Below are positions 1-11,163 of a stretch of 64,000 nucleotides of DNA, one piece after another. How positions within the stretch are numbered: position 1 is the stretch's first letter; each line of letters opens with the position of its first letter. Under the pieces are notes generated by a model. It saw only the letters and a list, made by a program, of their open reading frames with translations, made no database searches and was not told the origin of the DNA. Where the stretch lies: the NCBI GenBank assembly GCA_028456385.1, contig JALNQF010000093.1, forward strand, positions 62,001-126,000, read 5' to 3'. This DNA comes from Ophiosphaerella korrae (lineage: Eukaryota > Ascomycota > Dothideomycetes > Pleosporales > Phaeosphaeriaceae). Made by a program: the position numbers and the translations under genes.

Positions 1-1
1 C

Positions 2-1216
2 GAAGAGCAGCCCATTCTCGAAGGCGTCCTTTCTGGCGTCCCCCACGAATGCCTGATCATTCTCGTGTCGAACTCGAGTCCCTCGAATTTCAAGGCTGAA
101 TGCACACTACTTGCTGGATTCTGTAACAACACCCAACGGTTAGGAATCGCTGTTCATCAGAGAGATGAAGGTCTCGCTCAGGCCTATCTTGCCGCCGGTA
201 TGCCAGAACTTGTCGAGACGACCCTGCCTCCAGGTGAGGCTCTGCGCATCCGCAATGGGAAGGGAGAGGCGATGATGATCGGGGCAACTGTCGCGAAACT
301 TTATAGAAAAAAATTTGTGGGTTTCATCGACGCTGACAACTTCGCTGCAGGATCTGTGCATGAATACTGCAAGGTATTTGCTGCAGGTCTGTACTACGCC
401 CTTCAATGCACCGGATATGGCGAAGATACGTCTATTTCCGGCCTAGTTCAGGCAGCCACAAACATCCATCCTATGGTGCGCATCAAGTGGAAGTCAAAAC
501 CCAAGCCCAAGGATAACAGGATCGTCTTCGAGACATCAGGACGAAGCTCCCGTGTCGTCAATAAGTGGATGAACAACCTTTTGAACGCGCTTACTGGCTG
601 CGATCTCGGCGGGGAAACGATCCAAACCGGCAACGCAGGTGAACATGCTATGAGCACCGATCTGGCCATGTTACTTAGTTTTGCAAATGGGTACGCAGTT
701 GAGCCATTCCAACTCGTCAATTCATGGGAGCAATTCGGATCTCCAACTTCTGCTATCAGCCAGCCTTTGGGCACTGAGCAGTTGTATAAAAATGCATCCA
801 TCCTCATCAAGGAATGCAATCCTTACAATACACCACCAGCATCTGCACCAGCTTCGCCATGCTTATCAGAATCCAAAGACTCGCATTCCGTTCGAGTCTT
901 GCAAATTGAGAGCCGTAACCCTCATTTCCATGACACCAGCAAAGGCGAGAAGCATATCCAACGCATGCAAGTCCAAGGCCTCAGCACAATCTATCACTCG
1001 TGGCTAACGCCCCAACCGGTGAAAGATAAATTGCGTGCGTACATGAAAAATGAGTTCTCGTCCGCGGACGTTGGTGTTGATGCTGACGGAGTACCGGCAC
1101 GTGCTCGCGTGTATCCACCTCTTGCAAAAATGGATTTTCGGCTATTCGGAGCAGCCGTACAAAAGACTGCTAGATTGGTGGTGGTTGGAAAAACCATACC
1201 CGGAAGCTTGGAATAA
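2..1216 (+). CDS. Mannosyl-3-phosphoglycerate synthase (GT55), 5'-truncated by window edge
   Basis: The enzyme transfers mannose from GDP-mannose to 3-phosphoglycerate, the first step to the compatible solute mannosylglycerate. The reading frame is open from base 2, so the start lies upstream and about 404 codons are visible. Family hallmarks in order are the strand ending CLIILVSNSS, GKGEAMMIG, the DxD-type metal/nucleotide site GFIDADNF followed by VHEYCKVFAAG, MVRIKWKSKPK, GRSSRVVNKWMNNLL, and TGNAGEHAMSTDLA followed by GYAVEPFQLVNSWEQFG. No intron is needed. No mannosyl-3-phosphoglycerate phosphatase follows; the next 1.9 kb is empty. The family is best known from archaea and bacteria, and fungal members are known from a few ascomycetes. 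Identity is very likely. Its product in this fungus is inferred only. Confidence 0.88.
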   Translation, partial: EEQPILEGVLSGVPHECLIILVSNSSPSNFKAECTLLAGFCNNTQRLGIAVHQRDEGLAQAYLAAGMPELVETTLPPGEALRIRNGKGEAMMIGATVAKLYRKKFVGFIDADNFAAGSVHEYCKVFAAGLYYALQCTGYGEDTSISGLVQAATNIHPMVRIKWKSKPKPKDNRIVFETSGRSSRVVNKWMNNLLNALTGCDLGGETIQTGNAGEHAMSTDLAMLLSFANGYAVEPFQLVNSWEQFGSPTSAISQPLGTEQLYKNASILIKECNPYNTPPASAPASPCLSESKDSHSVRVLQIESRNPHFHDTSKGEKHIQRMQVQGLSTIYHSWLTPQPVKDKLRAYMKNEFSSADVGVDADGVPARARVYPPLAKMDFRLFGAAVQKTARLVVVGKTIPGSLE

Positions 1217-3126
1217 ACCTGGTTCTAGATACCTAGTTAGCTTAGAAATTGAGCACGGGCTATTAGTTTGATCGGTCCCGTTTATGCAAGGGGTTGATCA
1301 TGACGTCTAGCGATAGGCTAGTGGAGGATCATGTGGTGTTGGCTAAGATTTTCTAGGCGCCTAGTAATACCCTGATTTCTAGACGGTTCGAAATTATGGT
1401 TATGGATAAGAATAAAGATTAGTTCATCTGAAAAGGTAAATATGATGATTTCATCGTGGATAGAATTCTATCAAAGGTTCCGCGGAATCCATTGTGAAGC
1501 ACTGACTTTTTGATATGATATTGCTTTTGGTAGACCTACCGGTAAGTCTCATGCAGCTAGGTGCATAAATCGTGTGCCCACAGGGTAGGTAGGAATACAC
1601 CGCTTCAATTTAAGCCTTTCCCTTCTCCCCACCATTTCTCGCGATAATTGGTCACAATCCTAACTGAAGGACGTGTGGCTTTCTAGTCGTGTGACAAATG
1701 CGCGGGTAGCCGCAAAAGCATTAGCTATGGCGTCACCAAACCGTTATTTTAGACCCCTCAAGATGCTTGTCTTGAAGAATATTGACCAGAGGTTTTATTG
1801 GGTGTAGTCCAATCGATCGGGCAAAGTCTCTGTTTTGCCTTATTAGACCCAGTACAAACAGATTGAAAAACCCAATACCTTCCTAAAAAGCATGTGGAGC
1901 CCGTCACCCATGGCCAAGTCGTAGGTCTTGTTCTGCAAATGCTTTTGACGGCTTATCCAATCTCGTTGGGAAGATAGGTATCCGACCACGTGAGTTTAAG
2001 GGTTCCAACGGGACAGCTATGACTGGAAGGTTTGCCGATTATTGGGTGAGCACAGCTTGCACTGAGGTCTTGACGAAGTCAGATATGCCCAAGGTAACAG
2101 TTGGGGCACAAGCCACGCTCCAATAAAGTTGACTCTTGATAGCAACGATTCACTATTGTGAGCCAGAAGCCGCGGGGAAATACAGTCAGGTTTCAGATCG
2201 TTTGAACTAACTGATTCCCTTCAATGCTCTGCTTGTACGAAGGCTTCAGGTGGGCGTTGAATGTTCAGATACCAAAAAACTGCGATCCCCTCAAGCACAT
2301 TATAGTTTGTAAGACCATTGGGGATCTCTTTCTAGTAAGTCGTACTCGTCTGCTAGCCAAACAAGAGTTGATTAGAGCAGCATGGCATGGTAGTTCGGAG
2401 CAGTGTTAGAAGTTCGGATCTTCTGAGCACTAGTCATATTAACTCCGGCCTTTCTAAACTTTCTTCTATGTGTCGATGCTGGGAACCTACCTCAAAAGTT
2501 AACAGCTGCTTATAGAATGAAGAGTTTGTAAACGATGCATGGATCAACTCATACAATAGCGTAGTAGAGTTACCGCTTTAGAGAATAACACAGCTCCACT
2601 GACAGATTCGTAGCACACGCGACACACGTACCGTACCCCCTTGGGGCGCTTTCAATGGTATCCAAGTCACGGGTGAATACCTTATAACCCAGCTAGGAAT
2701 GGCTCTTCCAAGGCGATATGTTGCATTCCAGGAAGGACATGTAGAGTGCCATACGACGAAGTAGCATCTATTATGGTGAAAACTCTAAGCAGTATACCTA
2801 CTACGGCATACCCATAGACTCGTCCAGGCGCAATATTCCCGAGGCTCTTTATATATGTCAGAAAAATCGAACACAATGAATATGATTTCCTAGTGATGAG
2901 TGATTTGGACGTTGTTGCGAGGCCGTGGACTTGAAGCTGTCAAGCTCGGGAGATATCGCATTGAAGACCCTTGCCCCTCCGAGAATTTAGGCTTGGCCAA
3001 TCTCTAACCGAAGAAAGCCCGCTATGTCACAGCTTACTGGTCTCGACACAACCCAACAAAAGACGCAGTATACGCCAGTTTCCTCTGCCCATTTCGCTTT
3101 GTCTTCGTGATAACGCTGTAGTCACG
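1217..3126. other. Intergenic region without recognisable genes
   Basis: About 1.9 kb. Only short ORFs of 60-75 codons occur, none with a family motif or a convincing splice structure. No tRNA-like T-loop or repeat was recognised. The right end should contain the promoter of the succinyl-CoA ligase gene. Confidence 0.6.
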
Positions 3127-4442
3127 ATGCAGGCCCTTCGAAACCCCCTGCGCGCGGCGCTCTTCAAGTCGGCAACCAGGCAGTATGCGACAGGCTCTTC
3201 GCAGTATGCCGAGACCATCAAGAACCTCCGTATCAACAGCGACACAAAGGTTCTCTTCCAGGGCTTCACCGGCAAACAGGGAAGGTGAGGGCAAAAATAA
3301 AAGAAGCTAGGCTTTGGAGAGAGTGGGAAATTAATTTTACGGCAGCTTTCACGCACAACAAGCGATTGAATACGGTATGCGCCCACGCCAGCCATTATGC
3401 CCCAGACAAAGACGAGCCATTGACACGAAACCACAGGCACCAATGTCGTCGGAGGCACCAACCCAAAGAAAGCAGGCTCTGAGCATCTCGGAAAGCCCGT
3501 CTTTGCGAGCGTAGCAGATGCTGTCAAGGAGACGGGAGCCACCGCCTCAGCCATTTTCGTCCCGTATGCTTGCTGAGTTTCCGACCAGCCAGACCGCCCA
3601 TAGCTGACAGCCATGTAGCCCGCCAGTCGCTGCGAAGAGCATCGAGGAGGCCATTGCCGCAGAGATACCTCTGATTGTGACGTAAGTGTGCATGTGAAAT
3701 CTGAGGCGCTTGGAAGCTCACAGCCCTAGCATCACGGAAGGAATCCCACAACATGGTATGTTTTCCGAATGTAGATATCGAGCCAGCATAGACTGATAGT
3801 GCTAGACATGGTTCGCATCACGGATATGCTCAAGTCGCAAAATAAGTCTCGCATGGTCGGACCTAATTGCCCTGGTATCATCGCTCCCGTACGTCTGCCC
3901 TATAGGAATCGATATTCGGCCATGGCTAACAAGACTCGTAGGGCCAATGCAAGATTGGAATTATGCCTGGTTTCATTCACAAGCGTGGCCGGGTTGGCAT
4001 CGTCTCTCGCTCCGGAACCCTCACCTATGAGGCCGTCAACCAGACCACCCAAGCCGGCCTTGGGCAGTCCCTCGTCGTCGGCATCGGCGGAGACCCCTTT
4101 TCCGGAACCAACTTCATCGATTGCTTAAAGGTCTTCTTGCAAGACGAGGAGACGGACGGTATCATTATGATTGGAGAAATCGGTGGTTCAGCCGAAGAGG
4201 ACGCGGCAGACTTCCTTAAGGAGTACAACACGGCCAACAAGCCTGTCGTCAGCTTTATTGCCGGTATCTCCGCACCGCCGGGCAGGAGAATGGGCCACGC
4301 CGGTGCCATTGTTAGCGGAGGAAAGGGCGATGCCAACTCCAAGATCAACGCCCTCGAGGCGGCCGGTGTTGTCGTTCAGCGCTCGCCTGCAGCCCTAGGA
4401 AAGACATTGTACGACCAATTCGTCAAACGCGACCTGATATGA
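3127..4442 (+). CDS. LSC1: Succinyl-CoA ligase alpha subunit, mitochondrial
   Basis: TCA-cycle enzyme interconverting succinyl-CoA and succinate with substrate-level phosphorylation. The alpha subunit carries the CoA site and the phospho-histidine. My model has seven exons: 3127-3284, 3346-3374, 3437-3563, 3619-3681, 3730-3755, 3806-3888 and 3942-4442. All junctions are GT-AG and in frame, giving 328 residues, normal for the family. The N-terminus ([21 protein letters not shown]) is Arg-rich and lacks acids, like a mitochondrial presequence. Family motifs are [50 protein letters not shown] and the phospho-His region [13 protein letters not shown]. The 29- and 26-base exons are very short but encode conserved residues. 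The beta subunit is not in the window. Confidence 0.95.
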
Positions 4443-4637
4443 GCAGCAACAGAGGGGAGTACACTGGTGGTGAAAACGTCTAAATGGTTGAGCGCGCCCA
4501 TTGTAAATTTAGTCATTTAGAGCAACTTCATATCTGCACACGCCTTTCATGTGCCTCGGGTCCAAGCTCCAATAAAAAGTTCCCCACGCCGTTCTATCAC
4601 CGCTCGCATCCAAGCCTTCCCCACACCACTCCGTACC

Positions 4638-5645
4638 ATGTCTAAAACAAAAACGAAAAAAGCTCGCCGCGAGTTAAAACGAGATGGCGCTCGCAAGATC
4701 GCCGCCCACCACCGCAAAGTAGCAAAAGCATCCACGACGCCGTCCACCACGAAACCCACGCCCAAGAAACAACAAAAGGACGCGCCCACACCCCACCTAC
4801 CCCTCCAAGCCTCGCAAAAACACGCCATCCCCTTCAGTCCCTACGACCACATCCTCCTCGTCGGCGAGGGCGACTTCAGCTTCACCCACAGCCTCGCCAT
4901 CGCCCACGGCTGCGCCAACATCACCAGCACATCCCTCGACACGCTGCTCACCCTACACGATAAATATCCCTCGTTCGCGCCCCTCGCCGCCGACCTCACC
5001 GCCCTATCGCCCCCCGTGCCGCTGCACCACGGCATCGACGCCACAAAGCTATCGTCGTACAAGCACCTGCGCTGCGAGCGCGACGACGACGATGACGACG
5101 CTGGCTGGGACACGATCGTATTCATGTTTCCGCACACCGGGGGCGTGAGCACGGATGTCAACCGGCAGATTCGCGGCAACCAGGAGCTGCTGGTGGCGTT
5201 TTTCAAGGCGTGTCTTGAGACGGGGACGACGGGGCAGCGAATGCGGGTGCTTGCGGCGCAGCAGGGTGTGCCGGGGGCGATGGTGCGGGCGCCGTTTTTG
5301 CGCATGGGCGGACGCATCGTGGTGGCGTTGTTCGAGGGCGAGCCGTATTCGCTGTGGAATGTGAGGGATTTGGCGAGGCATGTGGGGCTGAAGGTTGTGG
5401 AGAGTTGGAGGTTTGATGCGGGGCAGTATCCGGGGTATAAGCATGTGCGGACGCTGGGGGCGCTGGAAGGGGGTGGCGGGTGGAAGGGTGAGGATAGGGA
5501 GGCGAGGATGTATGTTTTTGAAAAGGTGCCATTGGTGGCGGATAGTGATGAGGAGAAAGAGTTGGAGAAGGGAGTGGGAACGAAGAAGAAGAATGGCGGG
5601 AAGAGGGCGAGAGAGGAGAGTGGGAGTGAGGATGAGGAGGGTTGA
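4638..5645 (+). CDS. BMT5: 25S rRNA uridine-N3 methyltransferase (BMT5-like, DUF2431)
   Basis: Predicted SAM-dependent methyltransferase of the yeast Bmt5 family, which makes m3U in large-subunit rRNA in the nucleolus. Single exon, 335 residues. The ATG at 4638 opens MSKTKTKKARRELKRDG, a basic tail suited to nucleolar import; the frame is open a little upstream but without an ATG. The SAM-binding motif LLVGEGDFSFTHSLA is near residue 73. Other family motifs are FMFPHTGG, NRQIRGNQELLVAFFKAC and WNVRDLARHVGLKV. A Lys/Glu-rich acidic tail ends the protein. The start follows the succinyl-CoA ligase stop by about 195 bases on the same strand. The central part is strikingly GC-rich in third positions compared with neighbours. 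Confidence 0.88.
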   Translation: MSKTKTKKARRELKRDGARKIAAHHRKVAKASTTPSTTKPTPKKQQKDAPTPHLPLQASQKHAIPFSPYDHILLVGEGDFSFTHSLAIAHGCANITSTSLDTLLTLHDKYPSFAPLAADLTALSPPVPLHHGIDATKLSSYKHLRCERDDDDDDAGWDTIVFMFPHTGGVSTDVNRQIRGNQELLVAFFKACLETGTTGQRMRVLAAQQGVPGAMVRAPFLRMGGRIVVALFEGEPYSLWNVRDLARHVGLKVVESWRFDAGQYPGYKHVRTLGALEGGGGWKGEDREARMYVFEKVPLVADSDEEKELEKGVGTKKKNGGKRAREESGSEDEEG

Positions 5646-5771
5646 TTATTGGGAGTGGAAGAGCATAGTCCAGTGCTATGTTGGGATGATGCGCCATTGC
5701 ATCAGGGAAGCAATACCTAACGCCTCGCTATGCTACAAACAGATCTGGATCCTACCGGCTGGTCCAAGCCC

Positions 5772-7163
5772 TCACATGATATACACCTTGCGCACCTCAT
5801 CCTGCTTCCAGGCCTCTCCCTTGATCCCATCGACCGGATCCCTCACCCAACCAGTCTCCGTCCCCACCTTCTTATTGAAGGCATCTAATCGCTCGCTGCC
5901 ATAAACGCGACCATTAGGAAGCACTACTGGGTCGCTCTCGACAATGCTCTTCGTATGGTGTGCGTACGGGACGTTACGTGCTAATTCATTGAGCTCGGTG
6001 CTACAGATGGGGCATACCGTAGTAGTCGAGGAGGAGGCATTGGCTGACGACGAAGTATACGCAGAGTGACAGGCTGGGGTCTTGAGCGCGGAAAGGCCAG
6101 CAGACAGGGCGATATGAAGAAGTGGTCGAGGAGGGAGTGAATAGAGCCGGTGATGTGTGGAGAGGAATAACGAAGCCAAATGTGTCCAGCGCGACGGCGA
6201 ATATAGAGACTAGAGCCATTAGCAACACGAAGAATACTTATCTTCCAACATAGGCTTACCGCATAGGGTTCCACTTCATCCCACGGCCGGTACGCCAGCA
6301 AACCTGCCGCTCTCCCCAGCAGCTCAAAGTCCCCACTCGCACTCAAATACTTCTTCGCGTGCGCCCTCGCCTCTACAAGCTTTGTCTCTCCTCCTCCCCC
6401 ACCAATAGTAACGCCATTAAGCACGTCGCTCTCAATGCCATCCATGCCACTCATGCCTGTCTCATGCCCCTGCCTCACAAGCTCAATGTACTGCTGCAAC
6501 CTAAGCTCAAATTCAAGTATACTACTCGCCTTCTTGAGCTCCTTGCTATGCTCCTTGCACCACTCCAGCGCCAGCGTCGTACTCATACCTTCGCGCAAAC
6601 TGCGCTCGATCTTGTGACATGCAACAAAAGCATCCACGTCCACGAGCTCGGTGATGTCCTTGCTTTGCGCAAGGTGGGCTGCAGATTCAGAGTAGCCTTC
6701 GCGCAGGAGGTAGTCAACGAGGAGACGGGACAGGCGTGTGCGAGACCACTCGTCGTATTTGACGTCTACGAGGCTGTTTATATCGTACAGGTCTTGGAGG
6801 TGGCGGAGCCGCGCTTTGGTGTGGGTGTGGATGCGCATTTCCTCCTCATGTAAGTTTTCAAGTTTCCGCTTCAATTTCTGCATTTTCAATAGCATGGAAT
6901 CCAGGGACTCGAGGGTGGCGGAGGGTGAGGATGAGGCTGCTGTCTTGGTGGTTGCAGCGAGTGAAGTGGTGAGGTTGGTGGACGAATGCTCGACCACCCG
7001 TTGCGCATTTTTGAAGTTGCGGCGGGATAGTTCATAGGGCATGCGAAGGAGCGGTTGGTCCTGTGGCTTGTTGGTAAGTCATGAGCCAGCCTTGAAGCGT
7101 GGGGAGGCGGACGAGGAGCAGATGCGACTCTGCATTGAGCTTGGTTGATGTGAGCTCCGCCAT
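5772..7163 (-). CDS. FYV10: GID/CTLH E3 ubiquitin ligase subunit Gid9/Fyv10 (MAEA homologue)
   Basis: Catalytic RING-like subunit of the GID (CTLH) ubiquitin ligase, which in yeast marks gluconeogenic enzymes for degradation. Three exons: 7163-7113, 7060-6260 and 6209-5772, giving 429 residues. The first junction rejoins HLLL to DQPLLRMPYEL, the family N-terminus. In order I see a coiled coil (LKMQKLKRKLENLHEEEM), a LisH motif (RLSRLLVDYLLREGYSESA), a CTLH region (EWCKEHSKELKKASSILEFE), a CRA region (DFELLGRAAGLLAYRPW) and a degenerate RING with CPICSTEL and VVLPNGRVYG. The missing canonical zinc ligands are normal for MAEA/Gid9. The donor GTCCGC of intron 1 is weak. It is convergent with the BMT5 gene, 126 bases stop to stop. 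Confidence 0.93.
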
Positions 7164-7612
7164 AGCGGGCGAGGGCGGTCTTGGAATTTATTATTGCACT
7201 ATCAGTGATACTGCGTTATGTGATCTGTGAGGCCAACCGCCATCATCCCTCAGTGAAGCTTGCGGGGTGTCACGTTGGTCGTCAGTGCTCCCCTGAGCTT
7301 CAGCACGTGCACCAACCAACCAACCAACACCTGACGACACCACTCCAAATCAAAAGGCACTTGCTCTGAGCATGCTATGTCATTCTGTTCGCAAACCACA
7401 AATCTAGTAACTCCTCTAAAACCCAATGCATCATAACCCAGAATCCAGATGCCTCTACTCATGCAGAACGACACTGACGCAGGTCGCGCGGAGCTACCAG
7501 CCTACTGCAGAGGTATCCTAAACCCTGCCCCAAGGCCGTTACTTTTTGGCTACACGCATCTCGCAGCTCAAAGGACCGCGTGCAAATCGCTAACCCCATT
7601 CCAAGAATCCCC
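7164..7612. other. Intergenic region between GID9 start and ARB1 3' end
   Basis: About 450 bases. It holds the promoter and 5' UTR of the GID9 gene and the 3' UTR of ARB1. The only notable element is a short CCAA run at 7312-7328. No further coding potential was recognised. Confidence 0.55.
7312..7328. repeat. CCAA tetranucleotide microsatellite
   Basis: About four copies of CCAA in the GID9-ARB1 intergenic region. Low-complexity repeat of no evident function. Confidence 0.8.
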
Positions 7613-9531
7613 CTAGAGAGCACCCGTCGACGTCATCTTCTTTCGGAGATGGTTCTTGTACTCGCCAATGCTGCCGTCCCATCGGCGCACAGTCTTGTGC
7701 TCACACACCATAATGTCCTTCGCGATCTTGTCAAGGAGTCTGAAATCGCGTTAGCTGGAATATATGTACCGTGCATAGGATAAACTTACCGGAAGTCGTG
7801 AGACACGACCACGACACCACCGCTGAAAGCATTGATGGCATCTGCCAAACTGTCAATTGTGGGGATATCTAGACCGTTGGTAGGCTCGTCTAGAAGCAAC
7901 ATGTTGGGCCCTTCGATAGCCAGGAGAGCGAAAACGATACGAGACTTTTGGCCATCTGAAAGTGTGGCCATCTTGGCAGTTTGCCCTTCACCAGTCAAAC
8001 CATAGCGACCAAGTTGTTGGCGCCAGTACTGGTAATCTTGGCTAATGTGGGCAAACTTATCGCGGACGAAATCCAGGGCGGACTTGGTAAGATCGAGCTG
8101 TTCAGCCGAATGCTGGCTGTACACACCAAGCTTCAAGTGAGTATGGCGAGACACAACACCACTCGTCGGGCTAAGCTTTCCAGTGAAGATGTTAAGTAGA
8201 GTGGATTTCCCGACACCATTGGGTCCTACCAGAGCTGTCCGCGAATCCATGTCGACACCAAAGTCCAGGTTTTCGTACAGGTTGTCCTTCTTCTCACCCG
8301 AGTATGAGAAAGTAACGTCGTCAAGTGAGAGCACAGGCGGGGGCAGTTTTTCAACATCGGCGAATCGGAAGGTGAAGACGCGATCAGGTATGACAGGCTC
8401 AATGAGGCCGTCAGCCTCCATCTTGTCGAGAATCTTTTGACGAGACTTGGCTTGCCTGACCAAGTTGGCGTAGGTACCAGCCGAAGCAATGAATTTCTTG
8501 ATGTGCTTGATCTCGTCTTGCTGCTTTTCATAGGCCTTTGTCTGGTTGACCTCCTGCTCGGTTCGCGTCTTCATGTAGGTGTCGTAGTTACCGCCATAGT
8601 AGAGGAGCTGCTTCATGCGCATATCGATCATGTTTGTGCAGACACCGTTCAGGAAGTCCATGGAATGCGAAACGAGAATAAGTGTGCGGTCCCACTTCTT
8701 CATGTACTCCTCGAGCCACACACAGGCCTCCAAGTCCAAATGGGCGGTTGGGTCGTCGAGCAGCAGGAGGGCAGGCTTGACGAACAAGGCCTTGCCAAGG
8801 GCGACACGCATACGCCAACCACCAGACATGTCCTTCGTCTTCTTGTTGATAGTGACTTTGTTGAAGCCAAGACCAGTGAGAATGAGCGAAGCACGGGTGT
8901 GGAAGGTGGAGGGGTCCATTTCTTCCTGGCGCTCGTAGATTTCCTCAAGAATAGGGCTCTCGGGGCCGTCCTTCTCGAGAATGTCCTCGGCCAGCTTCTC
9001 CAGACGGGCCAGCTCGTTTTCGGCCTCGCGCACAACCCACTCAAGGGCGCCCAGCTCGGTCTTGGGGGCGCCCTGGTTTAGCAGGTAGATGTCGATGTGG
9101 TCTGGGAAGGGGAACTCGCGCTTGTCAATGGCCTTGAGCAGCGTAGTCTTGCCGCATCCGTTCTCGCCCAACAGACCATATCGGCGGCCGTAGTTGACTT
9201 CGATGGTGGTGTCGTTGAAGAGGACGCGGCCGTGGAAGACGAGCGAGGCCGAGGTGATCTTGACGTCGCGGGAGGCCTCCAACGAAGCTAACACACCTGT
9301 CGTCACGCGGTCCGAGAGACCGTGCTTGTCCTCTTGCATGGTAAGCTTCTTGACCTCCTCGTTCAGCTCGAGGTCCTCGGCCGGCTCGTCGTCGCCGTTG
9401 ACTGACGATGCCTTGGACGCGTTTTTCGAGTTTGCCTTGGATGCCACCCGGGAAGTGGCTGTCTTCTTGGGCTTGTCAGCGCCATCAGCGGCACGCTTTG
9501 CCTGACGGGCAGCCTTGGATGCAGAAACCAT
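7613..9531 (-). CDS. ARB1: ABCF-type ATPase, ribosome biogenesis/shuttling factor ARB1
   Basis: Twin-cassette soluble ABC protein related to yeast Arb1 and human ABCF2, which acts in 40S/60S ribosome biogenesis; it has no transmembrane domain. Two exons: 9531-7790 and 7739-7613, giving 622 residues, close to the yeast length. A basic Lys/Ala-rich N-terminus precedes ABC domain 1 (Walker [13 protein letters not shown], signature [16 protein letters not shown], Walker [16 protein letters not shown]) and ABC domain 2 (Walker [11 protein letters not shown], signature [14 protein letters not shown], Walker [13 protein letters not shown]). Exon 2 supplies the conserved end [20 protein letters not shown]. 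The first Walker B has DD where many ABCs have DE, as is common in this subfamily. The start codon lies in a clear ACCATGG context. Confidence 0.95.
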
Positions 9532-10099
9532 GGCGGATGAGTCGAGGCTTGGTTGTGGTCTTGTGGAGAGGAGAAAAAGAAATTTAAAAGTGTTGGATCA
9601 ATGCCCTTCTGTGACCCCGCTAAGCCCACTTCTTATCGATACCGCCGAATGCTGCTGGGCGGGTGATGCGATGGTGCAGCACGAGAAGGAGGTGAAAGTT
9701 AGGATAATATGTCTTGTGTTCGACACAGACAAAAAGAGGATGAGATAATCGCGTGTGAGGTTCAGGTTTAGGAATAATGTAGGGAGCCAAGGACCTGCCT
9801 GTGAAAGGCTGATTTTCTTTTCTGCTGCTGTGGCGAGTAGGCACAGCCAATCAGGCGCGCTTCAATATTTGTTAGTCTATCTGCTCCCCAGGTACCGTGG
9901 TACCCAGGTACTCATTTTGCAAGGCGACACGTATGTTCCGAGCAGACAATAGAGTGATTTGATCAGTGTAACTAAACATGTGGCGGCGTTGTCTTCGTGG
10001 CTAGGTGTGGTCAGGACTCCTCGGAGTTGCCATGATCGCCATTAGTCTTATCTACCCCCATACCACAATGCTCCACAATGTATGATAGATAACGCACGC
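9532..10099. other. Intergenic region upstream of ARB1
   Basis: About 570 bases containing the ARB1 promoter and the 3' UTR of the HPP gene. Only short, motif-free ORFs are present. Confidence 0.55.
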
Positions 10100-11163
10100 T
10101 CAAACTTGATTAACACCATGCGTGCTCCCACTTCTTTCGCTTCGACTCGGAACTATGGTGAACTCCGTGCTGCTTCGTTCACTGGCCGCCTCCGTCTCTC
10201 CCAAATCTTTTTCATCGTCCCGATTATTCATGGCGTCCACCCTCTGCCTTAGTCGTATTCTCAGCTTCTCCAGCACTTTGGTCTCTTCGGCGTTTAGGAT
10301 TAGATCGTCAGGCAGGAGCACTTCCGCACTTGTGATCAGTATCCTTTCGTCGTTGTGATCGTATCTTTGCTCCATTGCACTCTCCCTCCTTTCCACTCCA
10401 CCGCGACCATCTGGCACCGTTCCTACATCATTCTTCTTCGCTTTCCTCAAGTCTATGGGCGTCCACCAGTATATTGGAAACTGCCTTTGTATGTTGTTGA
10501 TGGCCAAAGCTACTATCAGCATGAGCGATGTGCCCCACATCACCAGTCCTACGAAGTACCATCCCATCGCGATAATCGCAGGCTCGGTCGCGGCGAGAAC
10601 AGCCGATGCGCCACCAGGTGGATGCACAGTACCTGTGAGCAACATGACGGCCGATGCTATGGCACAAGACATGGCACCTGCTATCCACCTGATTGACTCA
10701 TGGTCTGGATGATACTGGAAGAGTTTGGAAACACTAACACCAATGAGTGCCGAGAAGGTATGTCCAAGCAGAGCGTTGCGCGGTTGACCAAGTGGAGACC
10801 GGATAGAATTGTACTCCAAGATCGCAGAGGCACCCTGCGAATACTCATCAGCAACCCTACTCCCACCAACAAGTAAAGGGCAGTACGTACAAAAGAAGTA
10901 ATTAGTACTGGTGGGTGATACCGTTGTATGCTCCTTGTATTGTTGAACACAGCCGCTACCACCGCCAGCCCACAAAACGCCCCAATGCAAGCCCAAAATG
11001 CTCCCAGCACATTGCCAATATCTTGTCGCTGCGTCTTTCTGTACCCCAGAAACCTCGAAACTGGTGCCGGAAATTTATGTAACGGCGACGAAGGAAGAAC
11101 CTGGTTGAGATACCGATCGATATCCAAATCCCACTCCCTGGCCCTCGAAAAGAAACTCATCAT
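10100..11163 (-). CDS. HPP family integral membrane protein
   Basis: HPP proteins carry four to five membrane helices; a plant plastid member transports nitrite, but the role of the fungal ones is unknown. Two exons: 11163-10891 and 10834-10100, giving 335 residues. The junction joins HPPVLITSF to GASAILEYNS, restoring the family's first signature. The second signature is GTVHPPGGASAV. Membrane segments are visible around NVLGAFWACIGAFCGLAVV, ALLGHTFSALIGVSV, IAGAMSCAIASAVMLL and GWYFVGLVMWGTSLMLIVA. A long hydrophilic Ser/Glu/Arg-rich C-tail follows. I chose the first ATG of an ATGATG pair; the frame is open for about 20 codons upstream but without an ATG. DIDRYLN near the N-terminus is typical of fungal members. 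Confidence 0.9.

Noticed and set aside
7181..7474. Small ORFs in the GID9-ARB1 gap
   Set aside because: Under 75 codons, partly made by the CCAA repeat, no motif.
8437..9081. 214-codon plus-strand ORF opposite ARB1
   Set aside because: It lies wholly antisense to the conserved ABC domain of ARB1, and its residue pattern follows the opposite-strand codons. No independent motif.
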